Part shown: positions 7,781 to 17,218 of the stretch, in pieces
Position numbering within the stretch: position 1 is the first letter of the stretch
How the letters are laid out: each line of letters opens with the position of its first letter
Notes under the pieces: model-generated
Seen by the model: the letters and a program-made list of their open reading frames with translations, nothing else
Told to the model about the DNA's origin: nothing
Databases searched by the model: none
Made by a program: the position numbers and the translations under genes
Assembly: GCF_900636475.1 (NCBI RefSeq)
Contig: NZ_LR134283.1
Span: 1,798,001-1,862,000, forward strand
Direction: 5' to 3'
Length of the DNA stretch: 64,000 nucleotides
Origin: Streptococcus anginosus
GTDB taxonomy: Bacteria > Bacillota > Bacilli > Lactobacillales > Streptococcaceae

Positions 7781-8632
7781 ATGACAATTTCGTGGTTTCA
7801 AGCCGCTTTACTAGGGTTATTTGCCTGTCTATCATCTATGCCTGGTTTAGGTGGTACTTCCATTGGTAACTATACTCTTGGACGCCCACTTGTAGGTGGC
7901 TTAGTTTCAGGACTGATTCTAGGAGATGTGAAATTAGGTATCATCTGTGGGGTTGCAATGCAACTTGTTTACATCGCTTTGGTAACACCTGGCGGTACTG
8001 TTTCAGCTGACGTTCGTGCGGTTTCTTATATTGGGATTCCTCTGGCAATGGTTGCTATTCAATCACAAGGACTGTCACTTGACTCTGCAGATGCTGCTAA
8101 CTTGGCTAAATCAATGGGAACACTCGTTGGTACAGTCGGTACAGTTCTTTTCTATGGTACAGCTACCATGAACTTGCTTTGGCAACATATTGGTTGGAAA
8201 GCTGTTGAAAAAGGTGAATTTAAACGCTTATATGTAGTAGACTGGGGCTTCCCTTGGATTTCACACTTGGTATTCTCATTCTTGCCAACCCTCATTATGT
8301 GTAAATTAGGTGCAGATGCAGTTACGGCTTTAAAAACGGCACTTCCATTGGACGGTATTCCAATGAAAACCCTCTTCACAGTTGGTTCTCTCCTTCCATG
8401 TGTCGGAATTGCAATCCTCTTGAAACAAATTGTTGAAAAAGCTGTCGATTTCATTCCATTCTTTGTTGGATTTACATTAGCAGCTTCATTAGGACTTAAC
8501 CTTGTATCTTGTGCAGTCATTTCATTGATTTTCGCAGTATTATTCTATGAAATTCAAATGGCTAAAAATGTAAGAGCACAAGCAGCCGCAAGTGCAAGTT
8601 TTGATGATGACGACGATGAGGAGGATATTTAA
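7781..8632 (+). CDS. levF: PTS EIIC membrane subunit (LevF-like)
   Basis: 283 residues, strongly hydrophobic EIIC of the mannose-sorbose class, with GGTSIGNYTLGRPLVGGLVSGLILGD near the N-terminus. The C-terminus is very acidic (DDDDDEEDI), and the codons for this tail also supply the GAGGAGG ribosome site of levG. Forms the translocation channel with EIID. Confidence 0.88.
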   Translation: MTISWFQAALLGLFACLSSMPGLGGTSIGNYTLGRPLVGGLVSGLILGDVKLGIICGVAMQLVYIALVTPGGTVSADVRAVSYIGIPLAMVAIQSQGLSLDSADAANLAKSMGTLVGTVGTVLFYGTATMNLLWQHIGWKAVEKGEFKRLYVVDWGFPWISHLVFSFLPTLIMCKLGADAVTALKTALPLDGIPMKTLFTVGSLLPCVGIAILLKQIVEKAVDFIPFFVGFTLAASLGLNLVSCAVISLIFAVLFYEIQMAKNVRAQAAASASFDDDDDEEDI

Positions 8633-8633
8633 A

Positions 8634-9464
8634 ATGGTTAAATTAACGAAAAAAACATTAGGAAAATCTTTCCATCATTGGTATTATGGGAACTTAACTT
8701 GCTTCTCACAAGAACATATGCAAACATTTGGTTACCTAGCTTCAATGCTGCCAATCGTGGAAGAATTATATCCTAAAAAAGAAGACCAAGCCAAAGCAAT
8801 GCACACTTACACTGCATTCTTCAACACAGAACCTCAATTAGGTGCATTGATTGTAGGGATTACAGCTGGTCTAGAAGAGGCGCGTGCTAATGGCGCTGAT
8901 GGAGTGGATGACGAAACGATCAACGGTCTTCGTGCTGGTCTGATGGGACCTGTTGCAGGGATTGGTGATTCACTGATTGTTGGTACCTTGATTCCGATTA
9001 TACTAGGTATTGCTCTCGGTTTGTCAAATGGTGGCTCACCACTTGGTGCAATTTTCTATATCGTTGTTTGGAACTTGCTCGCTTACTTCGGTATGAAATT
9101 TGCCTACTTTAAAGGCTATGAACTTGGTGACAAAGCAGTTGAATTTCTTGTCGGACCTCAAGGACAAGCTATCCGTAAGTCGGTGTCTATCATTGGTGGT
9201 ATGGTCATCGGTGCGGTTGCAGCGACATGGGTACCTGTTAAGACAGCTTTCAAATTGAAAGATTCTTCAGGGAAAGCCTTCTTGGTTTTACAAAGCCAAT
9301 TAGACGGTGTTTATCCAGGTTTATTGACAGCTTTGTTTATCGTCTTTTGCTGGTGGTTAATGGCTAAGAAAAATCTCTCACCTATCAAAGTAATGTTGCT
9401 TCTTGTAGTAATTGCTTTCCTTGGTGTATTGGTTGGCTTCTTCAACCCAGGATTGAAATACTAA
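8634..9464 (+). CDS. levG: PTS EIID membrane subunit (LevG-like)
   Basis: 276 residues from ATG 8634, chosen because GAGGAGG lies 8-14 bases upstream; an upstream ATG at 8592 is inside levF and lacks support. The EIID signature GLRAGLMGPVAGIGDSLIVGT is present, along with several membrane segments at the C-terminal end. Completes the mannose-family transporter. Confidence 0.88.
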   Translation: MVKLTKKTLGKSFHHWYYGNLTCFSQEHMQTFGYLASMLPIVEELYPKKEDQAKAMHTYTAFFNTEPQLGALIVGITAGLEEARANGADGVDDETINGLRAGLMGPVAGIGDSLIVGTLIPIILGIALGLSNGGSPLGAIFYIVVWNLLAYFGMKFAYFKGYELGDKAVEFLVGPQGQAIRKSVSIIGGMVIGAVAATWVPVKTAFKLKDSSGKAFLVLQSQLDGVYPGLLTALFIVFCWWLMAKKNLSPIKVMLLLVVIAFLGVLVGFFNPGLKY

Positions 9465-9477
9465 ATAGGAGAAAAAT

Positions 9478-9768
9478 ATGACAGAACAAGAATTGATTCA
9501 AGGATATGAAACGGAAATTCAATACCAAAAACACATGATTGAAAATCTAGGGCGTTGGTTTAGTCTCTTCTTTACTATTGCTAGTATCGGTCTTGTTCTG
9601 ATCTATTTCTTCCGTCAAACCAATCTCATTGCCTTTGTTCTTGGAATAATCCTAGCAGTGTTGGGAATATTAGCCATGCTTGTCTTTGGTTATGGTATTT
9701 ACAAAGGACGACTGAATCTTCAAAGAGTTATTGATGATTTTGAAGAAAAATTAAGATTGGCTCGATAA
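9478..9768 (+). CDS. levX: Small membrane protein at the end of the lev operon (LevX-like)
   Basis: 96 residues with two central transmembrane segments (about residues 24-43 and 46-68) flanked by charged, helical ends. It sits 13 bases after EIID with ribosome site AGGAG, in the same position as levX of S. mutans levDEFGX. Function unknown; the name rests on position and size. Confidence 0.65.
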   Translation: MTEQELIQGYETEIQYQKHMIENLGRWFSLFFTIASIGLVLIYFFRQTNLIAFVLGIILAVLGILAMLVFGYGIYKGRLNLQRVIDDFEEKLRLAR

Positions 9769-9789
9769 AAATTTATTTGCTTTCCCCCT

Positions 9790-9819
9790 AAAAACTTTGT
9801 CGTTTGACAGAGTTTTTTT
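9790..9819 (+). terminator. Terminator after the lev PTS operon
   Basis: AAACTTTGTC / GACAGAGTTT stem (one G-T pair), 4-base loop GTTT, then seven T. Ends exactly where the groES promoter begins. Confidence 0.85.
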
Positions 9820-9836
9820 CTTGACTATTTCTGACC
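9820..9836 (+). promoter_or_regulatory. CtsR-like box overlapping the groES -35
   Basis: CTTGACT-ATT-TCTGACC reads as two TTTGACC-type heptamers (5/7 and 6/7) with a 3-base NTN spacer, the inverted form of the CtsR heptad repeat. It overlaps the -35 TTGACT. Dual CtsR/HrcA control of groE is documented in some streptococci. Confidence 0.6.
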
Positions 9837-9848
9837 AAGTGATACAAT
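9821..9848 (+). promoter_or_regulatory. groES-groEL promoter
   Basis: -35 TTGACT (9821-9826), 16-base spacer, -10 TACAAT (9843-9848). Sits between the CtsR-like box and the CIRCE element. Confidence 0.8.
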
Positions 9849-9862
9849 AGAAAATGTAAATA

Positions 9863-9889
9863 TTAGCACTCGCACTTGTAGAGTGCTAA
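9863..9889 (+). promoter_or_regulatory. CIRCE element (HrcA operator)
   Basis: Perfect CIRCE: TTAGCACTC, nine bases, GAGTGCTAA. Lies at the transcription start region of groES and is the binding site of the heat-shock repressor HrcA. Confidence 0.95.
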
Positions 9890-9912
9890 AACAAGATATT
9901 GGAGGTAAACAA

Positions 9913-10194
9913 ATGCTTAAACCATTAGGCGACCGTGTGGTCTTAAAAGTAGAAGAAAAAGAACAAAAAGTTGGTGGTTTTGTCATTGCAGGTGCAGGAC
10001 AAGACGCAACAAAGACAGCAAAAGTTGTAGCTGCCGGGGATGGAATTCGTACACTCAACGGTGAACTCGTTGCGCCAAGCGTAAAAGCTGGTGATACCGT
10101 TCTCGTTGAAAGCCATGCAGGAATTGAAGTCAAAGACGGCGAAGAAAAGTACCTCGTTGTCAATGAAGCAAATATTTTAGCGATTGTTGAATAA
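9913..10194 (+). CDS. groES: Co-chaperonin GroES
   Basis: 93 residues from ATG 9913, preceded by GGAGG at 9901; an upstream in-frame ATG at 9883 lies within the CIRCE and has no ribosome site. [12 protein letters not shown] and the C-terminal [14 protein letters not shown] are diagnostic. Forms the heptameric lid of the GroEL cage. Followed by groEL after 31 bases. Confidence 0.95.
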   Translation: MLKPLGDRVVLKVEEKEQKVGGFVIAGAGQDATKTAKVVAAGDGIRTLNGELVAPSVKAGDTVLVESHAGIEVKDGEEKYLVVNEANILAIVE

Positions 10195-10198
10195 ATAA

Positions 10199-11848
<1,650 letters not shown>

Positions 11849-11857
11849 TATATAACT

Positions 11858-11886
11858 AAAACCCTTGTAATATCAAGGGTTTTACT
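11858..11886 (+). terminator. Terminator after groEL
   Basis: Perfect 10-bp stem AAAACCCTTG / CAAGGGTTTT with a 6-base loop. Confidence 0.9.
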
Positions 11887-11937
11887 ATTGTCTGAAACAC
11901 GATTAAAGGCAAGGAGGGGCAAAAAAGGGGCAAAAGT

Positions 11938-12060
11938 TTATAACTTGTTTAGAGCGTCTATAGCATTCTTTCTTGCGTTTTTTGTGACATGATTATAAAT
12001 AGCTAGAGTAGTTTCAGGGTCAGAGTGTCCTACTCGCTCCATAATTACCTTAAGTGGGAC
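11938..12060 (-). pseudogene. 3' remnant of a tyrosine recombinase (integrase)
   Basis: The minus strand reads VPLKVIMERVGHSDPETTLA, then IYNHVTKNARKNAIDALNKL and a stop at 11938-11940. This is the C-terminal end of a phage or ICE tyrosine integrase, including the GHSD box and the catalytic-Tyr region (IYNHVT). Upstream of VPLK the similarity fades and a stop appears in frame near 12090, so the N-terminal and central domains are lost. The adjacent repeats GGGGCAAAA at about 11916-11935 resemble the DNA often beside such genes. It marks a former integrative element downstream of groEL. Confidence 0.75.
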
Positions 12061-12145
12061 AATAAAGAGATGTGGGAATGTCTGAATATGTGGCTAGTTA
12101 AATACTTTTTGAAATGCAGCTCTTACCCATGTTCAATTTTGAGAG

Positions 12146-12310
12146 TGGGACAGAAATCAATCATTCGAAGAATTTGATTTTTCAGCAAGTCCCAATTTCT
12201 AGTTGCTGACCTAAAATAGTCCACAGGACTGTTTTGACTTTCACCTTCGCACAGTTGGTTAGGATAGCCGCTATCACCGGTATAACAAGGGATAAGGTTA
12301 TCCAACCAAC
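12146..12310. repeat. Structured intergenic repeat-like DNA
   Basis: Noncoding. TGGGAC (12146-12151) can pair with GTCCCA (12189-12194) around an inner hairpin AAATCAA-TC-ATTC / GAAT-TTGATTT (12154-12180). A second long stem pairs TGGTTAGGATA (about 12254-12264) with TATCCAACCA (about 12299-12308). The GAGTGGGACAGAAATC start is a motif I recall as recurrent between streptococcal genes. No coding sequence is visible. The rest of 11884-12569 holds only the integrase remnant and the terminator at 12345. Confidence 0.5.
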
Positions 12311-12344
12311 CACTGCGTCTTGCAAGCCAAACTATAAAATGCAT

Positions 12345-12378
12345 GAGGTTGGGAACTTTTGTCTCAACCTCTTTTTTA
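12345..12378 (+). terminator. Terminator-like hairpin
   Basis: GAGGTTG / CAACCTC stem (12345-12351, 12365-12371) with a 13-base loop and a run of T. It ends the repeat-like region; no obvious upstream gene reads into it. Confidence 0.65.
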
Positions 12379-12569
12379 GCTTGAGTTCATATAGAAGACA
12401 AAAAGGATACAAAGTAAAAATAGAAGTTCCAAAAATGTTCGATGAATATTAGGAATTTATTGCTGTTACTTAATAAATTAGTACCACTTGACAAAGCCAT
12501 TCTCTTTTGTCTATTTGTCTCTGCTCCTTTTCTGTGGTAAAATAGTGATACATTTCTAAGGAGAAAACA

Positions 12570-13337
12570 ATGATTGATGTTGAAGAAATTCTGAGTAAAA
12601 TGAATCCCAATCAAAAGATCAATTACGACCGCGTGATGCAAAAAATGGTCAAAGTTTGGAAAGCAGACCAGAAGCGTCCTACGATTTTGATGCACACCTG
12701 CTGTGCACCTTGCTCAACTTATACGCTGGAGTATTTGACCCAGTATGCGGACGTGACGGTTTATTTTGCCAATTCAAATATTCACCCCAAAGCAGAATAC
12801 CAACGCCGTGCCTATGTTGCCCAAAAATTTGTTCACGATTTCAATGAAAATACTGGTAATCATGTTCAATATTTAGAAGCCCCCTATGAGCCGCAAGAAT
12901 TTTTCCGAACAGTACACGGTTTGGAAGAAGAGCCGGAGGGTGGCGATCGTTGTAAAGTTTGCTATGATTATCGCTTGGATAAAACGGCACAAGTGGCGGT
13001 TGATTTGGGATTTGACTATTTTGGAAGTGCCTTGACAATCAGCCCTCATAAAAATTCGCAGACAATCAATAGCGTTGGAATTGAAGTACAGAAAGTCTAT
13101 GCGACCCAGTATCTTCCGAGTGATTTTAAGAAAAATCAGGGCTATAAGCGATCGGTCGAAATGTGCGAGGAGTACGACATTTATCGCCAATGCTATTGTG
13201 GTTGTGTATTTGCAGCACAGGCGCAAGGAATTGACCTCGTTCAGATTAAAAAAGATGCGACAGCTTTTTTGAAAGGGAAAGATTTAGAAAAAGATTATTC
13301 GCATATTAAATTTACTGTCACGAATGGAGAATCCTAA
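12570..13337 (+). CDS. queH: Epoxyqueuosine reductase QueH
   Basis: 255 residues of the DUF208/QueH family. The cysteine motif MHTCCAPCSTY (C44, C45, C48) and further cysteines in RCKVCYDYR and YCGCVF ligate the iron-sulfur cluster and iron site. QueH performs the last step of queuosine synthesis in tRNA, reducing epoxyqueuosine to queuosine, as a non-orthologous replacement of QueG. Start ATG 12570 with ribosome site AAGGAG. Single gene, followed by a long-stem terminator. The name rests on the family signature. Confidence 0.88.
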   Translation: MIDVEEILSKMNPNQKINYDRVMQKMVKVWKADQKRPTILMHTCCAPCSTYTLEYLTQYADVTVYFANSNIHPKAEYQRRAYVAQKFVHDFNENTGNHVQYLEAPYEPQEFFRTVHGLEEEPEGGDRCKVCYDYRLDKTAQVAVDLGFDYFGSALTISPHKNSQTINSVGIEVQKVYATQYLPSDFKKNQGYKRSVEMCEEYDIYRQCYCGCVFAAQAQGIDLVQIKKDATAFLKGKDLEKDYSHIKFTVTNGES

Positions 13338-13390
13338 AAATAACGCTTGTATTGAAGCTAATCGTGCTTCTTTGTACAAGGTTATTTTTG
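13337..13390 (+). terminator. Terminator after queH
   Basis: AAAATAAC-CTTGTA (13337-13351) pairs with TACAAG-GTTATTTT (13375-13388); an inner stem GAAGC/GCTTC caps it. Confidence 0.8.
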
Positions 13391-13415
13391 TTTATACATT
13401 TAGAAGTTTTATATC

Positions 13416-13444
13416 TTGACGTCATCAATATATTGTGTTATCAT
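13416..13444 (+). promoter_or_regulatory. Promoter of the deoxynucleoside kinase gene
   Basis: -35 TTGACG (13416-13421), 17-base spacer, extended -10 TGT-TATCAT (13436-13444). Box 1 of the NrdR-like pair fills the spacer. Confidence 0.7.
13423..13438 (+). promoter_or_regulatory. NrdR-like box 1
   Basis: CATCAATATATTGTGT matches the NrdR-type 16-mer ACACAATATATTGTGT at 13 of 16 positions. Lies in the promoter spacer. Confidence 0.6.
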
Positions 13445-13452
13445 TTTCTTTG

Positions 13453-13468
13453 ACACAATATATGGTGG
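13453..13468 (+). promoter_or_regulatory. NrdR-like box 2
   Basis: ACACAATATATGGTGG matches the NrdR-type 16-mer at 14 of 16 positions. Starts exactly 30 bp (about three helical turns) after box 1, the tandem spacing typical of NrdR sites. Confidence 0.6.
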
Positions 13469-13523
13469 TTAGGCTGAGGCTGATAACCTGATATTGGATA
13501 GATTTGGGAGGTGCAGGAAGATA

Positions 13524-14162
13524 GTGATTATTTTAGCGGGCATGATTGGGGTAGGTAAGACGACTTACACTTATCGATTAGCCGAGGAATTAGGAACGCA
13601 GCCATTTTTTGAACCGGTAGAAGAAAATCCTATTTTGGATAAGTATTATGAAGATCCTGATAAGTATGGTTTTGCTTTGCAGATTTATTTTCTAAATAAA
13701 CGCTTTAAAATGATCAAAGCGGCTTATCATGATGACAACAATATTCTAGATCGTTCTATCTATGAAGATGCTCTGTTTACTTACATCAATACCCTCAAAG
13801 GCAGCATTAGTGAGCAAGAGTACAATATCTACTTGGAACTTTTGGACAATATGATGGAAGAAATCCAAGGTTTGCCTAAGAAGGCGCCAGATTTGTTGAT
13901 TTATTTAGACGGAAGTTTCGATCATATTATGAACAATATCAAAAAACGTGGTCGCGATTATGAGCAACCAAATGAAGAAAATGGGCTCGCTGACTACTAT
14001 CAGCTGCTTTACAAGCATTATCAAAATTGGTATGAAGATTACAATTATAGTCCTAAAATGAGAATTGCAACGGATGATTTAGATATTGCAAATCCAAATG
14101 ACTGGAATCACGTGTATCAACAAATTCAACAAAAAATGAAAACGATTGGGCTTGAAAAGTGA
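13524..14162 (+). CDS. Deoxynucleoside kinase
   Basis: 212 residues from GTG 13524, chosen because AGGAAG lies just upstream and the protein then begins at the beta strand before the P-loop (IILAGMIGVGKTT). The upstream in-frame codons (from 13494) lack a ribosome site. It has the DRS motif (ILDRSIYEDALF) of the dNK/dCK/dGK family and an RGRDYEQ lid. It phosphorylates salvaged deoxynucleosides to dNMPs in the cytoplasm; substrate preference cannot be told. The NrdR-like promoter fits dNTP-pool control. Confidence 0.88.
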   Translation: MIILAGMIGVGKTTYTYRLAEELGTQPFFEPVEENPILDKYYEDPDKYGFALQIYFLNKRFKMIKAAYHDDNNILDRSIYEDALFTYINTLKGSISEQEYNIYLELLDNMMEEIQGLPKKAPDLLIYLDGSFDHIMNNIKKRGRDYEQPNEENGLADYYQLLYKHYQNWYEDYNYSPKMRIATDDLDIANPNDWNHVYQQIQQKMKTIGLEK

Positions 14163-14172
14163 GTTCAATCAA

Positions 14173-14200
14173 AAAATCTCGAAATCGCTTCGAGATTTTT
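14173..14200 (+). terminator. Terminator after the deoxynucleoside kinase gene
   Basis: AAAATCTCGAA / TTCGAGATTTT perfect 11-bp stem, 5-base loop, T-run. Confidence 0.9.
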
Positions 14201-14226
14201 GTGTATATAAATAAAAAGGGTGACAG

Positions 14227-14886
14227 ATGATAACGGATAGACAAGCGAAAATTCTTCAAGAAGCGAGAGATTTTGTTTATGCTGAACTGAAAGACGAGAT
14301 GAGCGGGCATGACTGGTGGCATATTGTGCGTGTCACGAACAATGCTGTAGAAATTGCCAAACAAGAACAAGCAGATGCTTTTATTTGTGAGCTATCTGCC
14401 TTGCTGCATGATATAGCTGATGGGAAATTAAATAAGAATGAAGAGGTGGGCTTGCAAAAGGTTGAGCAATGGCTACAGAATCATCAGGCTTCAGATGCGG
14501 AAATAGCTCATGTGCTGGATATTATTTCAACGATGTCATTTAAAGGTGGTCATCAACAGAAGAATGTCAGCACTTTGGAGGGGAAAATTGTTCAAGACGC
14601 TGACCGTTTGGATGCGATTGGAGCGATTGGAATAGCACGCGCTATGGCTTATTCTGGACATACGGGCAGACCCATTCATGACCCTGCCTTGCGACCACGA
14701 GAAGATATGACGGTAGAAGAATATCGAAGTAATCAAGGAACAGCTATTTTACATTTTTATGAAAAGTTGTTGAAGTTAAAAGATTTGATGAATACAGACT
14801 ATGCTAAGCAATTAGCGATAGACCGCCACCACTTTTTGGAAGAATACTTAGAACAATTCTACGCAGAATGGGATGCGAAAAAGTGA
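14227..14886 (+). CDS. HD-domain phosphohydrolase (YedJ-like)
   Basis: 219 residues. HD signature residues appear as GHDWWH (about residues 28-33) and ALLHDIADGK, with a later QDADRLDAIGAIGIAR block typical of the YedJ/YpgQ group of metal-dependent phosphohydrolases. Those enzymes act on nucleotides or related phosphates; the substrate here is unknown. Ribosome site is weak (AGGGTGACAG). Its original terminator appears split by the IS that follows. Confidence 0.8.
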   Translation: MITDRQAKILQEARDFVYAELKDEMSGHDWWHIVRVTNNAVEIAKQEQADAFICELSALLHDIADGKLNKNEEVGLQKVEQWLQNHQASDAEIAHVLDIISTMSFKGGHQQKNVSTLEGKIVQDADRLDAIGAIGIARAMAYSGHTGRPIHDPALRPREDMTVEEYRSNQGTAILHFYEKLLKLKDLMNTDYAKQLAIDRHHFLEEYLEQFYAEWDAKK

Positions 14887-14971
14887 CAAATAAGATATGA
14901 AAAGCTGAGAATTTTTGAACTGCACCCCAAAAGTTAGACAAGAAAACTCTAACTTTTGGGATGTTATTTTT

Positions 14972-15508
14972 ATGAAATTAAGTTATGAAGACAAGGTTCA
15001 AATCTATTACTTGCGAAAAAGCGGCGCAACTCTCAAGTCATTATCAAAACAGTTTAACCTCAATCAGTCAGAGATCGAATATCTGATTCGGCTGATTGAT
15101 AGGCATGGAGTAGGCATTGTCAAGAGAGGTAAGAAGACTTATTATTCTCCTGAACTAAAGCAAAAAATCCTTCATCAAGTTCTTTGTGAAGGGCGTTCTC
15201 AATTGTCAGTCTCTCTCGATTTTGCCCTTCCTAACAGGGGGACTCTCCCAAATTGGCTGGCACAATATAAGAAAAACGGCTATACTATTGTTGAGAAACA
15301 AAGAGGGAGACCACCAAAGATGGGACGTAAGAAAAAGAAAACTTGGGAAGAAATGACGGAACTAGAGCGACTTCAAGAAGAGAACGAGCGTCTTAGAACG
15401 GAGAATGCCTATCTAAAAAAGTTGAGGGAGTTACGCTTAAGGGACGAAGCCTTACAGCGCGAAAAGCAGAGACAATTAGAGAGATGGTCAAGGGAGGATT
15501 CCGATTAA
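14972..15508 (+). CDS. IS3-family OrfA (helix-turn-helix subunit)
   Basis: 178 residues from ATG 14972. Two helix-turn-helix regions (residues about 10-40 and 60-95) and a C-terminal coiled-coil region rich in Glu, Arg and Leu ([20 protein letters not shown]), which is the leucine zipper that mediates transposase assembly. Overlaps orfB in the -1 frame. Intact. Confidence 0.85.
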   Translation: MKLSYEDKVQIYYLRKSGATLKSLSKQFNLNQSEIEYLIRLIDRHGVGIVKRGKKTYYSPELKQKILHQVLCEGRSQLSVSLDFALPNRGTLPNWLAQYKKNGYTIVEKQRGRPPKMGRKKKKTWEEMTELERLQEENERLRTENAYLKKLRELRLRDEALQREKQRQLERWSREDSD

Positions 15509-16323
15509 GTTTCCTACTAGCTACCGCTAAACTCTCTCGTGCAACTTACTATTACCAGCTAAAACAGCTAGATAAACCAGACAAGGATTAAGAGTTAAAA
15601 GCTGAAATTCAATTGATTTATGATGAGCATAAGGGAAACTATGGTTATCGTCGAATTCATCTTGAACTGAAAAATCGTGGTTTTCATATCAATCACAAGA
15701 AAGTTCAGCGATTGATGCAAGTGATGGGGCTACAAGCTCGAATTCGCCGTCAACGGAAATATTCTTCTTACAAGGGGGAGATTGGTAAGAAAGCAGAGAA
15801 TCTCATTCAGCGTCAGTTTGAAGGCTCTAGGCCTTACGAAAAGTGCTATACAGATGTAACCGAATTTGCCTTACCAAACGTCAATGGAAAGCTCTACCTG
15901 TCTCCTATTTTAGATGGGTATAATAGTGAAATCATTGCCTTTACCTTGTCACGTTCACCTGACTTGAACCAGGTCAGAACAATGTTAGCCAAGGCTTTTC
16001 CTGCTGAAACCTACAAGGGAACCATTCTCCACAGTGACCAAGGCTGGCAGTATCAGCACCAGTCTTATCATCAATTCTTAGAAGCGAAAGGAATTGTCCC
16101 ATCTATGTCTCGCAAGGGCAATAGTCCAGACAATGGGATGATGGAGTCCTTCTTTGGCATCCTCAAATCGGAGATGTTCTACGGTTATGAGAAGAGTTAT
16201 CAATCGCTTGATGAGCTGGAGAAAGCTATTGCAACTTATATTGTTTATTACAACAATAAACGGATTAAAACAAAACTAAAAGGACTTAGTCCTGTGCAGT
16301 ACAGAACTAAATCCTTTCACTAA
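15484..16323 (+). pseudogene. IS3-family OrfB integrase domain, interrupted by a stop
   Basis: Reads [20 protein letters not shown] and on into the DDE integrase core (YTDVTEF, HSDQGWQY, NGMMESFFGILKSE). An in-frame TAA at 15589-15591, between KPDKD and ELKAEI, breaks it after 35 codons; a CAA-to-TAA change would explain it. The downstream part from 15613 is open and preserves the DDE residues. The element probably cannot move unless a helper transposase acts. Confidence 0.85.
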
Positions 16324-16360
16324 TATTTTTTGTCTAACTTTTTGGGGGCAGTACAATATG

Positions 16361-16376
16361 ATTCCCCAGCTTTTTT
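16361..16376. terminator. Right half of a terminator split by the IS
   Basis: ATTCCCCAGCTTTTTT here is complementary to AAAAGCTGAGAAT at 14900-14912 on the other side of the IS, allowing one mismatch and a bulge. Together they would form one intergenic terminator between the HD gene and the convergent HdeD gene. Confidence 0.55.
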
Positions 16377-16401
16377 GAATGCGATAGAAATAGCAACTAG
16401 A

Positions 16402-16917
16402 TTATTTACGAAAAGCATCAATGATGTAGGTGAAGCCAGCAACTAAAAATGCAAAGGCAACGACATAAACGACAAAGACACTTGTAGCTACTGGATTGAA
16501 CAGAATCACTAGACCTAGTAAAAATGCAAGCAACGCTATCCACATGATATGGTTGCCAATAATAGGGAAAATCAATCCCAGACGATTGCCTTTAAAGAAA
16601 GCTATAATGGCTTCTACAATTAACCAAATTCCTAAAACAGTTGGAATGACAACCGGCAGGGTCACAAAGCCATAGGCAACGAGGTAAAGAACTAAGAGAA
16701 GATTAACAATCCCTTGGAAAAGATAAACTGGTGAGCGAAGCTCTTTTGGTACAGAAAAATAGCCTAAAATAGCTGCTATAGAAGCAACCAGTAAACCAAA
16801 TGCAATCCACCAGCTGTAAGCAACAAGATTAGCTACTGGGTTTGTAAATAGAAAAAGTGCTAAAAGGACAAAAACAACTCCTGCAAGGAATAGCAATAAA
16901 CGATTAGAAAATTTCAT
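16402..16917 (-). CDS. HdeD family membrane protein (DUF308)
   Basis: 171 residues, six predicted membrane segments in three repeated pairs, as in the HdeD/DUF308 family, whose E. coli member is tied to acid resistance. Typical features are the repeated GIWLIVEAIIAFFKG and AFLVAGFTYIIDAF helices. Single gene, convergent with the IS. The role here is unproven; an envelope stress function is plausible. Confidence 0.75.
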   Translation of the reverse strand: MKFSNRLLLFLAGVVFVLLALFLFTNPVANLVAYSWWIAFGLLVASIAAILGYFSVPKELRSPVYLFQGIVNLLLVLYLVAYGFVTLPVVIPTVLGIWLIVEAIIAFFKGNRLGLIFPIIGNHIMWIALLAFLLGLVILFNPVATSVFVVYVVAFAFLVAGFTYIIDAFRK

Positions 16918-17094
16918 TTCAATACCCCCCTATATAGTATAGTTTGATAATGAAAGCATTTTAACTCTTTTGATGGGAGATGTCAAGAAAGGAAATAGAT
17001 AGTTTGAGAATTTTAGTATGGCTTTTTGTGAAACAAAAAAGGCTGTTTTATTATTTTTTGTAACTATAACAAGGTTAGAAGATTATAAGTGGGA

Positions 17095-17123
17095 ACAACA
17101 AAAAAGCCTATCATATAGGCTTT
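17095..17123 (-). terminator. Terminator after tRNA-Lys
   Basis: On the minus strand AAAGCCTAT / ATAGGCTTT, 9-bp perfect stem with 3-base loop, followed by a T-rich tract (complement of ACAACAAAAAA at 17095). Would end the 6S RNA - tRNA-Lys unit. Confidence 0.75.
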
Positions 17124-17140
17124 CTACTTAAATTTTATTA

Positions 17141-17213
17141 TGCCCCCTACAGGGCTCGAACCTGTGACCCATGGATTAAGAGTCCACTGCTCTACCAACT
17201 GAGCTAAGGAGGC
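17141..17213 (-). tRNA. tRNA-Lys (anticodon CTT)
   Basis: 73 nt, full cloverleaf: acceptor GCCTCCT / AGGGGGC with discriminator A, D arm GCTCAGTTGGTAGAGC, anticodon loop CTCTTAA with anticodon CTT, T arm ACAGG-TTCGAGC-CCTGT. The 3' CCA is not encoded. It lies about 6 bases downstream of the 6S RNA on the same strand. Confidence 0.95.
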
Positions 17214-17218
17214 AACAG

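Larger units (their letters stand above)
14916..16355 (+). mobile_element. IS3-family (IS150 group) insertion sequence, IS861-like, inactivated
   Basis: About 1440 bp. Left end ACTGCACCCCAAAAGTTAGA near 14919 and right end TCTAACTTTTTGGGGGCAGT near 16333 are inverted repeats, with 20 of 22 bases matching over the fuller repeat. It holds orfA and a -1-frame orfB in the normal IS3 order, but orfB has an internal stop. Exact ends are uncertain by a few bases and I see no clear target duplication. Length is close to that I remember for IS861. Confidence 0.85.

Noticed and set aside
14909..16362. Target duplication of the first IS3-family element
   Set aside because: No placement of the ends gives identical 3-4-bp flanks; ends are therefore approximate.
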